Origin: DATLMR01 sp035634255
GTDB lineage: Bacteria; Acidobacteriota; Blastocatellia; UBA7656
DNA length: 64,000 nucleotides
NCBI GenBank assembly: GCA_035634255.1
Contig: DASQDI010000167.1
Location: 62,001 to 126,000, forward strand
Reading direction: 5' to 3'
The translations under genes and the position numbers were made by a program. The notes beneath the pieces were generated by a model. The model was given only the letters and a program-made list of their open reading frames with translations. It ran no database searches and was not told where the DNA came from. Below are positions 34,105 to 42,867 of the stretch, piece by piece. Numbering within the stretch: the first letter of the stretch is position 1; every line of letters begins with the position of its first letter.

Positions 34105-35568
34105 ATGAACGGTATTCCGGAAGTCGGGCAGACGGTGTTGAACTTCATCGGCGGGCGGTGGGAGCCCTCCGAGACGGGAAGGTGGGCGGAGCGGTTCGAC
34201 CCCGCGGACGAGCGCGTGCTCGTGGCCCGCGCGCCCGACTCTTCGCGCGCGGACGCGCGGCGAGCGATAGAAGCCGCGGAGCGGGCGAAGGAAGCCTGGG
34301 GCCGGGTCCCGCCGCCGCAGCGCGGCAGGCTCCTGTTTAACTGGATGGCATGGATCGACTCGCGGAAGGACGCGCTCGCGCTCCTGCTCACGCGCGAAGA
34401 GGGGAAGGTGCTCGCGGAGTCCGCGGGCGAAGTCCGTCGCGCGCTCGACATTCTGGAATTCACGGCGGGCATGGGCAGGAGGCTCGGGGGGCGCGTCTTC
34501 CCATCGGAAGAGGGCGGGGTATTCTGCTATTCGGACCTCGCGCCCCTCGGGGTGGTGGGCCTCATCAGCCCGTGGAATTTCCCGGTGGCCATCCCCGTCT
34601 GGAAGATCGCGCCCGCTCTGATCGCGGGGAATACGGTCGTGCTCAAGCCCTCCCCGCTCACTCCACTGACGGCGGCCATGCTCGTGCGCGGGCTGGAAGA
34701 AGTCGGGCTCCCCGAAGGGGTCGTGAACCTCGTGCACGGAGACAGCGAGCCGGGGGCCGAGCTCATCTCGAACGAGATCGTGCGCGGGGTGTCGTTCACC
34801 GGCTCGACCAAAGTCGGCAAGCAGATCGCGATGAAGGCTTCGGAGCGGCTACTCAAACTACAGCTTGAGCTGGGCGGCAAGAACCCGCAGATCGTGCTCG
34901 AAGACGCGGACATCGATCAGGCGGTGAGCGGGGCGATGGCGGGCGCGTTCGGCTCGACCGGCCAGAGGTGCACCGCGACGAGCCGCGCCATCGTGGTCGG
35001 GCGCGTCTACGACGATTTCCTCGCGGGCGTCGTCGGCCGCGCGTCCTCGCTCCGCGTGGGCCGCGGGACCGACGAGGGCGTGGAGATCGGCCCCCTCGTC
35101 GACGCGAGGGCGATGGGCGGCGTCACGCATTACTCGGAGCTCGCGCGGAAGGAGGGGGCGGAATTTCGCGCGGGCGGCACCCGCGTCTCGGAGGGGGAGC
35201 ATAAGCACGGCCTCTTCTTCCCCCCGACCGTGATCGAAGCGAATCCTGAAATGGAGGTCGCCAGAGAAGAGATATTCGGGCCGGTCCTATCAGTCATCCG
35301 CGCGCGGGATGTCGAAGAAGCCATCCGGATAGCGAACTCCGTGCGCTACGGGCTGACGGCTTCGATCTTCACGAAAGACGTGTCCCGCGTCTTTCAATTC
35401 GCCTCCGCCGCCGAGGCCGGGATCATCCACGTGAACCGCCCCGGAGTCGGCGGCTATTCGCACGCCCCGTTCGGAGGCATCAAGGAGAGCGGTTACGGCG
35501 GCCGCGAAGTCGGCGACGACGTGCTCGACTTCTACACGGAGACGAAGGTTGTGTACATAAAGTATTAG
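34105..35568 (+). CDS. NAD(P)-dependent aldehyde dehydrogenase
   Basis: This 487-residue ALDH-superfamily enzyme oxidises an aldehyde to the acid. The Rossmann core has PWNFPVAIPVWKIAPAL and the nucleotide motif FTGSTKVG. The general-base Glu255 lies in LELGGKNP and the nucleophile Cys289 in GQRCTA. The C-terminal EEIFGPVLSV and the end HAPFGGIKESGYGG are typical. It is nearest in style to ketoglutarate-semialdehyde or glyceraldehyde-type dehydrogenases. GGAGCGGAGG precedes the ATG. It could take malonate semialdehyde from the beta-alanine aminotransferase 6 kb downstream, but that is inference. The stop codon is directly followed by a palindromic element. Confidence 0.93.
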   Translation: MNGIPEVGQTVLNFIGGRWEPSETGRWAERFDPADERVLVARAPDSSRADARRAIEAAERAKEAWGRVPPPQRGRLLFNWMAWIDSRKDALALLLTREEGKVLAESAGEVRRALDILEFTAGMGRRLGGRVFPSEEGGVFCYSDLAPLGVVGLISPWNFPVAIPVWKIAPALIAGNTVVLKPSPLTPLTAAMLVRGLEEVGLPEGVVNLVHGDSEPGAELISNEIVRGVSFTGSTKVGKQIAMKASERLLKLQLELGGKNPQIVLEDADIDQAVSGAMAGAFGSTGQRCTATSRAIVVGRVYDDFLAGVVGRASSLRVGRGTDEGVEIGPLVDARAMGGVTHYSELARKEGAEFRAGGTRVSEGEHKHGLFFPPTVIEANPEMEVAREEIFGPVLSVIRARDVEEAIRIANSVRYGLTASIFTKDVSRVFQFASAAEAGIIHVNRPGVGGYSHAPFGGIKESGYGGREVGDDVLDFYTETKVVYIKY

Positions 35569-35728
35569 GGGCCGGTGGTCGGGGGACAGGGGACGGAGTC
35601 TAAGGAAGGGATTCAATAAAGAGAGTTTGAGATCATTAACGGGGGCCAGATGCCAGGGGTGATGAGGGGCTCTCGTTATAGAATCCCTCTCCTTCCCTGG
35701 CTCCCGGCCCCCGGCCACTGACCCCTGA
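35569..35728. repeat. Palindromic intergenic element, copy 2 (composite)
   Basis: It fills the whole gap between the convergent aldehyde dehydrogenase and fumarase genes, starting right after one stop codon and ending at the other. The left part carries the core in inverted orientation (GATTCAATAAAGAGAGTTTG, about 35620). The right part carries a second half-core (TATAGAATCCC). The arms are GGGGCCGG/CCGGCCCC with CTGACCCCTGAC at the right end. At 160 bp it is the longest copy and may be two elements nested together. Confidence 0.8.
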
Positions 35729-37255
35729 CTAAAACACCGGCTCCGCCAGCCGTTCGAGCATCAGCGCGGACGCTTTCTCCACGTCGGCGTGGAGAGAGTT
35801 TCCGTGGGCGTCCATGGTGACGATGGCGGGGAAATCGCGCACGCGCAGGTGCCACATCGCTTCGGGGATGCCGAACTCCAGCAGGTTCACGTCGAGGACT
35901 TCTTCGATGCTGCGCGAGTAGTACTGGGCCGCGCCGCCTATCGCGTTCAGGTAGACCGCGCCCGCCTCCCGCATCGCGTCGAGTGTGCGCTTGCCCATGC
36001 CGCCTTTGCCGACCACCGCGCGCACGCCGTACCGCTTGATTATGTCGGCCTGGTAAGGCTCTTCGCGGATGCTCGTGGTCGGGCCCGCCGCCGTGATCTT
36101 ATAACTGCCGTTGTTCTTCATCACCACCGGGCCGCAGTGGTAGAGCACCGACCCCCTGAGATCGACGGGGGGCTCGTGCTTCATCAGGTAAGAGTGGACC
36201 GCGTCCCGGCCCGTGTACATCTCGCCCGAGATCAGCACCACGTCGCCGACTTTTAAACCCCGGACCTGCTCTTCCGTGAGCGGCGCGACGAGCGTCTTCT
36301 CCCTGCCGCTCAGTCGGAACCCTTCTTCGCCCGACCGCGGCGCGGCGGGCCCTTTCTCGTCGCGGTAGAGCCACCTCTTTATCTCCCCCGTCTTCGCGTC
36401 GAGCACGACCCCGAGCCTGCGAAACGCCCAGCAGTCGTAAGCCACCGACACGAAGAAGCTCGCGGGCAGGCGGTTGAGCGCGCTCACCTTGCAGCCGATC
36501 AGAGTCACCCCGCCGCCGAACCCCATCGGGCCGATCCCCAGCGTGTTCGAAGCCCTCATCACGTACTCTTCGAGCTCCGCCAGCTTAGGGTCCGGGTTGG
36601 TGTCGTCGAGCAGGCGGAACAGCTGCTCTTTCGCATGCTGGTAGCCCGAGGTCCGGTCCCCGCCTATGCAGACGCCTATCGCGCCCGCGCTGCAACCCTG
36701 CCCCTGCGCCTGCCACACGGCGTGCATTATGCACTTGCGCACCCCGTCGAGGTCGCGGCCCGCGCGCCCGAGGTGGGGGAGTTCGGTCGGCAGGGCGTAT
36801 TGGATGTTCTTATTCTCGCAGCCCCCGCCCTTGAGCAGAAGCTTGATCTCGACCTCGTCGTCGTTCTCCCACTGCTCGAAATGGATGACGGGAGTTCCGG
36901 GGCCGAGGTTGTCGCCGGAGTTCGTGCCGGTGATCGAATCGACCGAGTTGGGCCGCAGCTTGCCGCGCCGTGTGGCTTCGGCTATAGCCTCGCGGATCTC
37001 GCGCCTCATCACGATCTGGTTCGCGCCCACGGGCGTCTTCACCTCGAACGTGGGCATCCCCGTGTCCTGGCAGATCGGCCCCTCGTCGTCGCAGGCCATG
37101 TCGATGTTCGTGGCGATTATGTTGAGCGCGGCCCCGGCGCTCGTGCCCGCGCTCTCGGCCTCGGTCGCGGCGGCCATCGCCCGCCGCACGTCGGGCGGCA
37201 GGTTGGTAGAGGTCATCGTGATGAGCTCGACAAGACTGTCTCTGAATGACTGCAT
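35729..37255 (-). CDS. Fumarate hydratase class I (4Fe-4S)
   Basis: This is an iron-sulphur fumarase that interconverts fumarate and malate in the TCA cycle. It has 508 residues from the ATG at 37255, with GGGAG 8 nt upstream; an ATG 12 codons earlier overlaps the Shine-Dalgarno and is unlikely. The alpha and beta domains are fused in one chain. Cluster Cys candidates are in PICQDTGMP (about residue 62), GCENKN and QGCSAGAIGVCIGG. The beta domain carries GEMYTGRDAVH and KGGMGKRT. This oxygen-sensitive class fits a low-oxygen or mixed metabolism. It is encoded alone, and its C-terminus abuts a palindromic element. Confidence 0.94.
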   Translation of the reverse strand: MQSFRDSLVELITMTSTNLPPDVRRAMAAATEAESAGTSAGAALNIIATNIDMACDDEGPICQDTGMPTFEVKTPVGANQIVMRREIREAIAEATRRGKLRPNSVDSITGTNSGDNLGPGTPVIHFEQWENDDEVEIKLLLKGGGCENKNIQYALPTELPHLGRAGRDLDGVRKCIMHAVWQAQGQGCSAGAIGVCIGGDRTSGYQHAKEQLFRLLDDTNPDPKLAELEEYVMRASNTLGIGPMGFGGGVTLIGCKVSALNRLPASFFVSVAYDCWAFRRLGVVLDAKTGEIKRWLYRDEKGPAAPRSGEEGFRLSGREKTLVAPLTEEQVRGLKVGDVVLISGEMYTGRDAVHSYLMKHEPPVDLRGSVLYHCGPVVMKNNGSYKITAAGPTTSIREEPYQADIIKRYGVRAVVGKGGMGKRTLDAMREAGAVYLNAIGGAAQYYSRSIEEVLDVNLLEFGIPEAMWHLRVRDFPAIVTMDAHGNSLHADVEKASALMLERLAEPVF

Positions 37256-37311
37256 GTCCGTGTCTCCCATTGAAAATGTGCGGGGTCCCAAATTTTATTA
37301 CCCTGTCGCGG

Positions 37312-37339
37312 AAATAAAAAGGGAGGCGCGAAGCCTCCC
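37312..37339 (-). terminator. Rho-independent terminator of the atpI-atpB-atpE group
   Basis: On the - strand, a 7-bp stem GGGAGGC/GCCTCCC (37339-37333 with 37327-37321, loop TTCGC) is followed by TTTTTATTT. It lies 25 bp beyond the atpE stop. Confidence 0.8.
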
Positions 37340-37364
37340 TCGGAAAAGCCGCCGGCCGCCGGCC

Positions 37365-37682
37365 TTACCGGACCGGCCTGATGAACAGGGTCAGGAACGT
37401 GAACAGCACGAGCGTTTCGATGAGCGCCAGGCCGAGCAGCAGCATCGTGAAGATGCGCCCGCCGGCTCCGGGATTGCGCGCGGTGCCTTCACAGGCGGCG
37501 GCAATCGCGCGGCCGTCGGCCATCGCTCCGCCGAACGCCGCAATCGCGACGGCGAATGCCACGTCGCCGGGGATGAACCACGAATTACCGCTGGCCGCCG
37601 GCGTGTCGGTCTGCGCCGCCGCCGTGGCGACGGCCAGCAGGGTCATCAAGGCCGACATAACGAATAGTCTTGCTCTGATCAT
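37365..37682 (-). CDS. atpE: ATP synthase F0 subunit c with N-terminal extension
   Basis: This rotor-ring proteolipid of the F-type ATP synthase has 105 residues; most c subunits have 70-90. The extra N-terminus (MIRARLFVMSALMTLLAVATAAAQ) looks like a cleavable signal peptide, as in a minority of phyla. Two membrane helices follow, with the loop ACEGTARNPGA (Arg-Asn-Pro for the usual Arg-Gln-Pro). The ion-binding Glu is at residue 89 in LALIETLVLF. The TM1 position that holds Gln in sodium-type c subunits reads Gly, so proton coupling is more likely. A GAGGAGGAGA site precedes the ATG. A terminator follows, so the F1 genes are elsewhere. Confidence 0.9.
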   Translation of the reverse strand: MIRARLFVMSALMTLLAVATAAAQTDTPAASGNSWFIPGDVAFAVAIAAFGGAMADGRAIAAACEGTARNPGAGGRIFTMLLLGLALIETLVLFTFLTLFIRPVR

Positions 37683-37941
37683 TTTCTCCTCCTCGGGATT
37701 CTGCGTGATGCTCTCCGCATCCTTCGGTTCGCGCGAGGCCCGACCTCCGTCTTGCGCTCGCTGGTTATCAACGGAGGAAGATTCGACAGCTCGGCCCGGT
37801 TATTATTCCCACGAGCCCGGTATTCGCTTGCCCCTCCTGCTGCAAGGCTCCGGCGGCGCGTGCGGTCAACTTCTATGAAAAGAGCCAGTCTCTCGCCTCC
37901 CTCTATGTTCCGTACTATAAAGCCGCGTTATAAATTAATGC

Positions 37942-38850
37942 TCAATGCGCCATCGCCTCCTCGCCGTGCGCGTGCTCGTCGTGGTCGTGCTCTTCGTGCG
38001 GCACCGTCTCCGACAGGTAGACTATGGAGAGCATGATGAAGATGAAGGTCTGCACGAAGGCGACGAAGACCCCTAAGATTATCGTGAAGATCGGGATCAG
38101 CCACGGCGCGAGGTTCAGGAATACGCCCGCGATCTGGTGGTCGGCGAACATGTTGACGAAGAGCCGGAGCGCCAGGGTCACGGGGCGCACGCTGTTGGAG
38201 ATGATCTCGACCACGAAGATCAGGAGGCCGATGGTCGGCAGGAGAGCGCCGGTGAGCCCCCCGGTGAAATGTTTCAGGTAGCCGATCCCCTGCTGGCGGA
38301 AGCCGGTCGTGATGTAATAAAGGAATGAGGCCAGCCCGAGTGCGCCGGTCACGTTGATGTTTTCGGTCGGCGCTCCGAGGCCGGGGACCGCGCCCATCAG
38401 GTTGCCTATCAGGATGAAGACCGCGAACCCTCCGACCACGGGCACGTACCTGCGCCCGTACGGGCCGACCACCTGATCGAGCAGACCCCTGATCTGCTCG
38501 ACCCCGACTTCGAGCAACTGCTGGCCCTTCGAGGGCCGGTCCACCGACAATTTCCCGCGCAGCAGGAGGACGAGCAGGGTCACGATGATCATCAGGACCA
38601 CGGTCCAGACGACGTGCGCGGGTATGATGAGCTCGCCCGCCGCGGGCTCGTGCCACGTCGCGCCGAACAGCCCATAGATGGAAGGCATGACCGCCCTCTG
38701 GGCCGACAGGACCGCCGGGCCTAACAAGTGATTCACCCATTCGACGAGGGCGGGCACGTGATGCCCCGCGTCGGACGCGGCCGCGTGCTCGGCCGTCTCG
38801 GCCGCCGCGCCGTGGGCTTCCTGGAAGAAAAGCAGGAACGTTAGCAACAT
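37942..38850 (-). CDS. atpB: ATP synthase F0 subunit a
   Basis: This stator channel subunit of the F-type ATP synthase provides the proton half-channels beside the c-ring. It has 302 residues. A His/Ala-rich N-terminal segment precedes five to six membrane helices. The essential Arg is in the conserved helix motif LALRLFVNMFADH. The C-terminal tail is extremely His/Glu/Asp-rich (about HEEHDHDEHAHGEE), which is unusual and could bind metal ions. It lies 3 bp after atpI and 259 bp before atpE on the same strand. Confidence 0.95.
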   Translation of the reverse strand: MLLTFLLFFQEAHGAAAETAEHAAASDAGHHVPALVEWVNHLLGPAVLSAQRAVMPSIYGLFGATWHEPAAGELIIPAHVVWTVVLMIIVTLLVLLLRGKLSVDRPSKGQQLLEVGVEQIRGLLDQVVGPYGRRYVPVVGGFAVFILIGNLMGAVPGLGAPTENINVTGALGLASFLYYITTGFRQQGIGYLKHFTGGLTGALLPTIGLLIFVVEIISNSVRPVTLALRLFVNMFADHQIAGVFLNLAPWLIPIFTIILGVFVAFVQTFIFIMLSIVYLSETVPHEEHDHDEHAHGEEAMAH

Positions 38851-38853
38851 GTG

Positions 38854-39384
38854 TTATCTGTCTCCACCGCGAGTGAGAGTTTTATAAGTCACGTAAGCTG
38901 CTTCTATCATCACCGCGACCGCCGGCGCTAACAGCCCCGAGAGCATCGCGATCTCATCGACGTGTCCGGTAAGACTGGCCGCGTAGACGACCGCCCCGAT
39001 GATGACCCACCGCAGGATGAACTGCATGGAAGTGCCGGGCGGGGCCTTGTCGCCTCCTATCGCGAGTATATCGCGCAGGGAAGCGTGCAGCCACTTGTAA
39101 TTGAGAAGCGCGAGCGCCCCGCCCACGGCCAGCCCGAGCATAAACCTGAGGTCGGCGAAGATCGCGGCGGCGACTATGGCGAGCGCGATCACCGCGAAGA
39201 TGTTTCGCCAGACGCGGCGCTCGACCGCTTCAGGATCAGTGAAATCGTCCGCGCGGCCGGTGCTCAACCTGTCGTCCTCTCGGGCTACCGCTTCCGGGTC
39301 GCCTCTTTCGGTCTTCCCAAAGCGGCAGATTTTATCAGCGCCGTCGCGCGATTGTCCAGGCGTCAGGTCGAACGCGCGAGTCAT
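38854..39384 (-). CDS. atpI: AtpI-like ATP synthase accessory membrane protein
   Basis: This 176-residue protein has an N-terminal hydrophilic part (about 1-60) and then about four membrane helices (AVIALAIVAAAIFADLRFMLG and others), followed by a short basic tail. AtpI assists assembly of the c-ring and may aid Mg2+ uptake. The assignment rests on topology and the place directly before atpB (3-bp gap). The start is uncertain: the frame is open to 39531, but a TATACT -10-like box at 39466-39461 would fall inside a longer gene, so the ATG at 39384 is preferred. It lacks a clear Shine-Dalgarno. Confidence 0.7.
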   Translation of the reverse strand: MTRAFDLTPGQSRDGADKICRFGKTERGDPEAVAREDDRLSTGRADDFTDPEAVERRVWRNIFAVIALAIVAAAIFADLRFMLGLAVGGALALLNYKWLHASLRDILAIGGDKAPPGTSMQFILRWVIIGAVVYAASLTGHVDEIAMLSGLLAPAVAVMIEAAYVTYKTLTRGGDR

Positions 39385-39593
39385 AAAAGGCCGGGTAATC
39401 CGTCCGCCCGGCCCTCGCCGGCCGACGCGTGATTGATTTTGGATTTCTCGCGGGAGGGAGTATAGTCTCCCCAGGCGTAATGGCTTACGATCTCGTCCGA
39501 CGGATTGACAACCCGCTTTGACCATATTCATTACACGCAGACCGAGCGGGGTGGACAGCTTGTCGCTTCAACCTGATCCGGAGGTAATCTATC

Positions 39594-41279
39594 ATGTCGA
39601 ATCTCATGCCCCACGTCCTGCGCCCGGCCCTCCCCCCCGCGCGATCATCACGCAAGGCCCTCGTGTTGAGCACGATCCTCGTATTCCTGTGCGGGCCTTT
39701 GCACTCGCCCGCGAGCGCGGCCGCGGGAGACCTGGACCCGGCCTTCGGCTCCAACGGGCTCGTGGTCACTGACTTCTCCGGTAATAATGACTTCGGCGAG
39801 GCTCTACTCATACAGCCCGACGGTCGCCTGGTCGCCGTGGGGAGCGTCGATGTCGGCAGCCCCAATTCTAACTTCGGCCTCGCGCGCTACAACGCCGACG
39901 GCAGCCTCGATCCCTCATTCGGCAGCGGCGGGAAAGTGGTGACCGATTTCTTCGGCGACATAGATTTCGCATTCGACGCCGCCCTTCAGCCCGACGGGAA
40001 GATCGTGGTAGCCGGGCAGGTCTTCAACACGATTACGGGCACCGATTTCGCTCTGGCCCGCTACAACAGCGACGGGAGCCTTGACCTCTCTTTCGGCAGC
40101 GGCGGCAAGGTTACGACCGACTTCTTCGGAGACTTCGACGACGTGCGCGGCGTAGCCCTGCAGCCCGACGGTAAAATCGTGGTGGCCGGGTTTGCCAGGA
40201 ATGGCAGCAACGAGAGCGTCGATTTTGCCGTGGCCCGGTACAACATTGACGGGAGCCTGGACTCTAGTTTTGGAGGCGACGGCAAGGTGACCACCGACTT
40301 CTTCGGCACCAGAGAATTCGTCTCTTCGGTCTCCGTTCAATCCGACGGCAAGATCGTCGTGGCGGGGTCCGCGAGCCCCATGAGCGACTTCGACTCCATG
40401 TTCGCCCTCGCCCGTTATAACAACGACGGCAGTCTCGACCCGACCTTCGACGGCGACGGGAGAGTGACCACGGACTTCGGCCGCTTCGCCGGGGTTTCCG
40501 ATTTAGTCATCCAGCCCGACGGGAAGATCGTTGCGGCGGGGAATGCGTTTCCTGATGGCGAATTCGAGAATGAATTCGCGCTCGCGCGCTACAACGCGGA
40601 TGGCAGCCTCGACACGACGTTCGGAGGGGACGGCAGGGTCACTCTGCACCCCGGCGGCAGGGGCGGCGCGGCGCGCGCGGTCGCGCTTCAGCCGGACGGC
40701 AAGATCATCGCGGCGGGCTCCGTGATCGTGCCGGTCGGATCGGACTCGGACATCGCCGTCGCGCGCTTCAACAGTGATGGGAGCGTCGACACCTCGTTCG
40801 GCGTCAACGGAGTAGTCACGACTAATTTCGTCGGCAACCACTCTGACCCCGAAGAGGACCTCGACACGGCGGCGGCGGTGGCCATTCAGGCGGACGGGAA
40901 GATCGTGGTGGCGGGGATCACTCTGTCGAGCGATGGCAACACCGACTTCATCCTCGCGCGTTACCTCGGGGACGAGGTCAGCGCTTTCGACTTATGCCTT
41001 CAGGACGAGAGCAGCGGCCGTATTCTGGAGTTGAGCCTGACCACCGGCGATTACAGGTTCACCGAATGCGGCACGGGGCTCGTGATCGAAGGGACGGGCG
41101 CTGTAAGCAGGAGAGGCAATAACATCACCCTGCAACACAACGCGCCCGACCGCCGGGTGATAGTCAGGGTCGACAGAGAACGGGCCAGGGGCCACGCTAC
41201 CCTGCATAGTTTCACTTCAAGAGCGACCTTCACAATAAACGACAGGTCCATAGCCGACAACGATTGCTCCTGCGACTAG
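39594..41279 (+). CDS. Secreted delta-60 repeat protein with a Cys-containing C-terminal domain
   Basis: This 561-residue secreted protein has a signal peptide (about 1-43, ending SPASAAA) and seven repeats of about 55-62 residues of the delta-60 type. Each repeat has DGSLDxSFG-x-G-KVTTDF followed by QPDGKIVVAG and FALARYN. Such repeats are thought to form a beta-propeller; seven units would close one. The C-terminal domain (about 465-561) has Cys residues near its start (DLCLQDESSG), middle (RFTECGTG) and end (NDCSCD), which suggests disulphides. The function of delta-60 proteins is not established. A TTGACA hexamer lies at 39505-39510 without a convincing -10 box. A palindromic element follows the stop directly. 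Confidence 0.9.
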   Translation: MSNLMPHVLRPALPPARSSRKALVLSTILVFLCGPLHSPASAAAGDLDPAFGSNGLVVTDFSGNNDFGEALLIQPDGRLVAVGSVDVGSPNSNFGLARYNADGSLDPSFGSGGKVVTDFFGDIDFAFDAALQPDGKIVVAGQVFNTITGTDFALARYNSDGSLDLSFGSGGKVTTDFFGDFDDVRGVALQPDGKIVVAGFARNGSNESVDFAVARYNIDGSLDSSFGGDGKVTTDFFGTREFVSSVSVQSDGKIVVAGSASPMSDFDSMFALARYNNDGSLDPTFDGDGRVTTDFGRFAGVSDLVIQPDGKIVAAGNAFPDGEFENEFALARYNADGSLDTTFGGDGRVTLHPGGRGGAARAVALQPDGKIIAAGSVIVPVGSDSDIAVARFNSDGSVDTSFGVNGVVTTNFVGNHSDPEEDLDTAAAVAIQADGKIVVAGITLSSDGNTDFILARYLGDEVSAFDLCLQDESSGRILELSLTTGDYRFTECGTGLVIEGTGAVSRRGNNITLQHNAPDRRVIVRVDRERARGHATLHSFTSRATFTINDRSIADNDCSCD

Positions 41280-41411
41280 GCATCAGGGGCCAGTGGTCAG
41301 GGGTCAGGAGCCAGGGGCTAAGGAAGAAGGATTTCAGACTCTATTTATAGAATCGCCCTCCCTCTCCGGATCCTGACCACTGGCCCCTTGCCCCTTGCCC
41401 GTGACCCCTGC
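41280..41411. repeat. Palindromic intergenic element, copy 3
   Basis: It begins at the base after the delta-60 stop. A perfect 16-bp inverted repeat (41286-41301 with 41372-41387) flanks the family core (TTTCAGACTCTATTTATAGA, from about 41332). The outer parts are repeats of CAGGGG and CCCCTTG. Confidence 0.85.
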
Positions 41412-41467
41412 CTTGTTGTTTAATGAACGAGCTTTCCTTCTTAGAATTCAGGTATCCGGAGGCATTG

Positions 41468-42781
41468 ATGACTGCTCAAAACGCGATGGGTGATTCTTCG
41501 ACCGACGATCTCTACGAGAGACAAAGGCAGTACGTGTGGCCCTGCGTCACCACTTATTACGGGAAGCCTCTGGCGCTCGAACGCGGCGAAGGCATGCACG
41601 TCTGGGACACGGAGGGCAACCGCTACCTCGACTGCTTCGGGGGCGTCCTCACGGTCTCGGTCGGCCACGCGCGGCCCGAAGTCGTCGAAGCCGTTAACAG
41701 GCAGATGTCCGCGATCAGCCACACCTCGACGCTCTACGTCAACAGGCCGCAGGTGGACCTAGCCGAAAAGATCGCGCACGTCACCCCCGGCAACCTGACG
41801 AAGAGTTTCTTCACCAACAGCGGCACGGAGGCGGACGAGACCGCGATGGTGCTCGCGCGGATCTACACCGGCAACACGGAGATAATCGCGCTCAGGCATG
41901 CCTACCACGGGCGCTCGATCCTCGCGATGACGGCGACCGGCCACGCGCCCTGGAAGCACGCGCCGTCGGCCGTCCCCGGCATCGTCCACGCGCACGCGCC
42001 GTACTGCTACCGCTGCCCGTTCAACCTCAGGCCCGAGTCCTGCGCGCTCGAATGCGCGCGCGACGTCGAGGAGCTCATACAGACGTCGACCTCGGGGAAG
42101 ATAGCCGCCTTCATCGCCGAGCCCATCCTCGGGGTCGGGGGCTTCATCACTCCGCCCAAAGAGTACTTCAAGGTCGTGACCGAGATCGTCAGGCGCTACG
42201 GGGGCATCTTCATCTGCGACGAGGTGCAGACCGGGTGGGGGAGGACCGGCGATCACATGTGCGGCATAGAGCACTGGGAAGTGGAGCCGGAGATGATGAC
42301 CTTCGCCAAGGGCATGGCCAACGGCGCGCCCATCGGGTGCACGACGGCGATCCCCGAGATCGCGGACAAGTACCCTTCGCTGACCTTCTCGACTTTCGGG
42401 GGGAACCCCGTCACCTGCGCCGCCTCGCTCGCGACCATCCGCGTCATCGAGGAGAACGACCTGCCGACGAATGCCCGCGTCGTGGGCGGCTACCTGCGCG
42501 AGCGGCTCGAAGAGCTGAAGGATAAATACCCCGCAATCGGGGACGTGCGCGGCATGGGGCTGATGCAGGCCATCGAGTGCGTGAAGAGCCGGGAGACGAA
42601 AGAGCCCGACCCGCAGGCCGTCGCCCGCGTCTTCGAAGAGACCAGAAAGCGCGGGGTGCTCATCGGCAAGGGCGGGCTCTACGGGAACGTCATCCGCCTC
42701 GGCCCGCCGCTCGTCGCCTCGAAGGCCGACATCGACGAGCTGGCGACGGCGCTCGACGGGGCCTTCGCGGCGCTCGCGTGA
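41468..42781 (+). CDS. Class III aminotransferase, AGXT2-like (beta-alanine/alanine-glyoxylate)
   Basis: This 437-residue PLP enzyme resembles alanine-glyoxylate aminotransferase 2, which also accepts beta-alanine and 3-aminoisobutyrate with pyruvate or glyoxylate. The start at 41468 has GGAGG 5 nt upstream and replaces a 15-codon longer frame. Motifs are NSGTEADETAM in the cofactor-binding loop, the ICDEVQTGWGRTG Asp that contacts the PLP ring, and the Schiff-base Lys281 in TFAKGMANGAPIG. Followed at 86 bp by dihydropyrimidinase, it probably converts the beta-alanine produced from pyrimidines into malonate semialdehyde; this is inference from context. Confidence 0.9.
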   Translation: MTAQNAMGDSSTDDLYERQRQYVWPCVTTYYGKPLALERGEGMHVWDTEGNRYLDCFGGVLTVSVGHARPEVVEAVNRQMSAISHTSTLYVNRPQVDLAEKIAHVTPGNLTKSFFTNSGTEADETAMVLARIYTGNTEIIALRHAYHGRSILAMTATGHAPWKHAPSAVPGIVHAHAPYCYRCPFNLRPESCALECARDVEELIQTSTSGKIAAFIAEPILGVGGFITPPKEYFKVVTEIVRRYGGIFICDEVQTGWGRTGDHMCGIEHWEVEPEMMTFAKGMANGAPIGCTTAIPEIADKYPSLTFSTFGGNPVTCAASLATIRVIEENDLPTNARVVGGYLRERLEELKDKYPAIGDVRGMGLMQAIECVKSRETKEPDPQAVARVFEETRKRGVLIGKGGLYGNVIRLGPPLVASKADIDELATALDGAFAALA

Positions 42782-42867
42782 CCGGGCCTCGAATCATAAA
42801 CCTCCGGGCCGGCCTCGGGCCGGGCTCATGCGAGTTAACGCATGCGGGTTGATGGAAGACACGAGCG

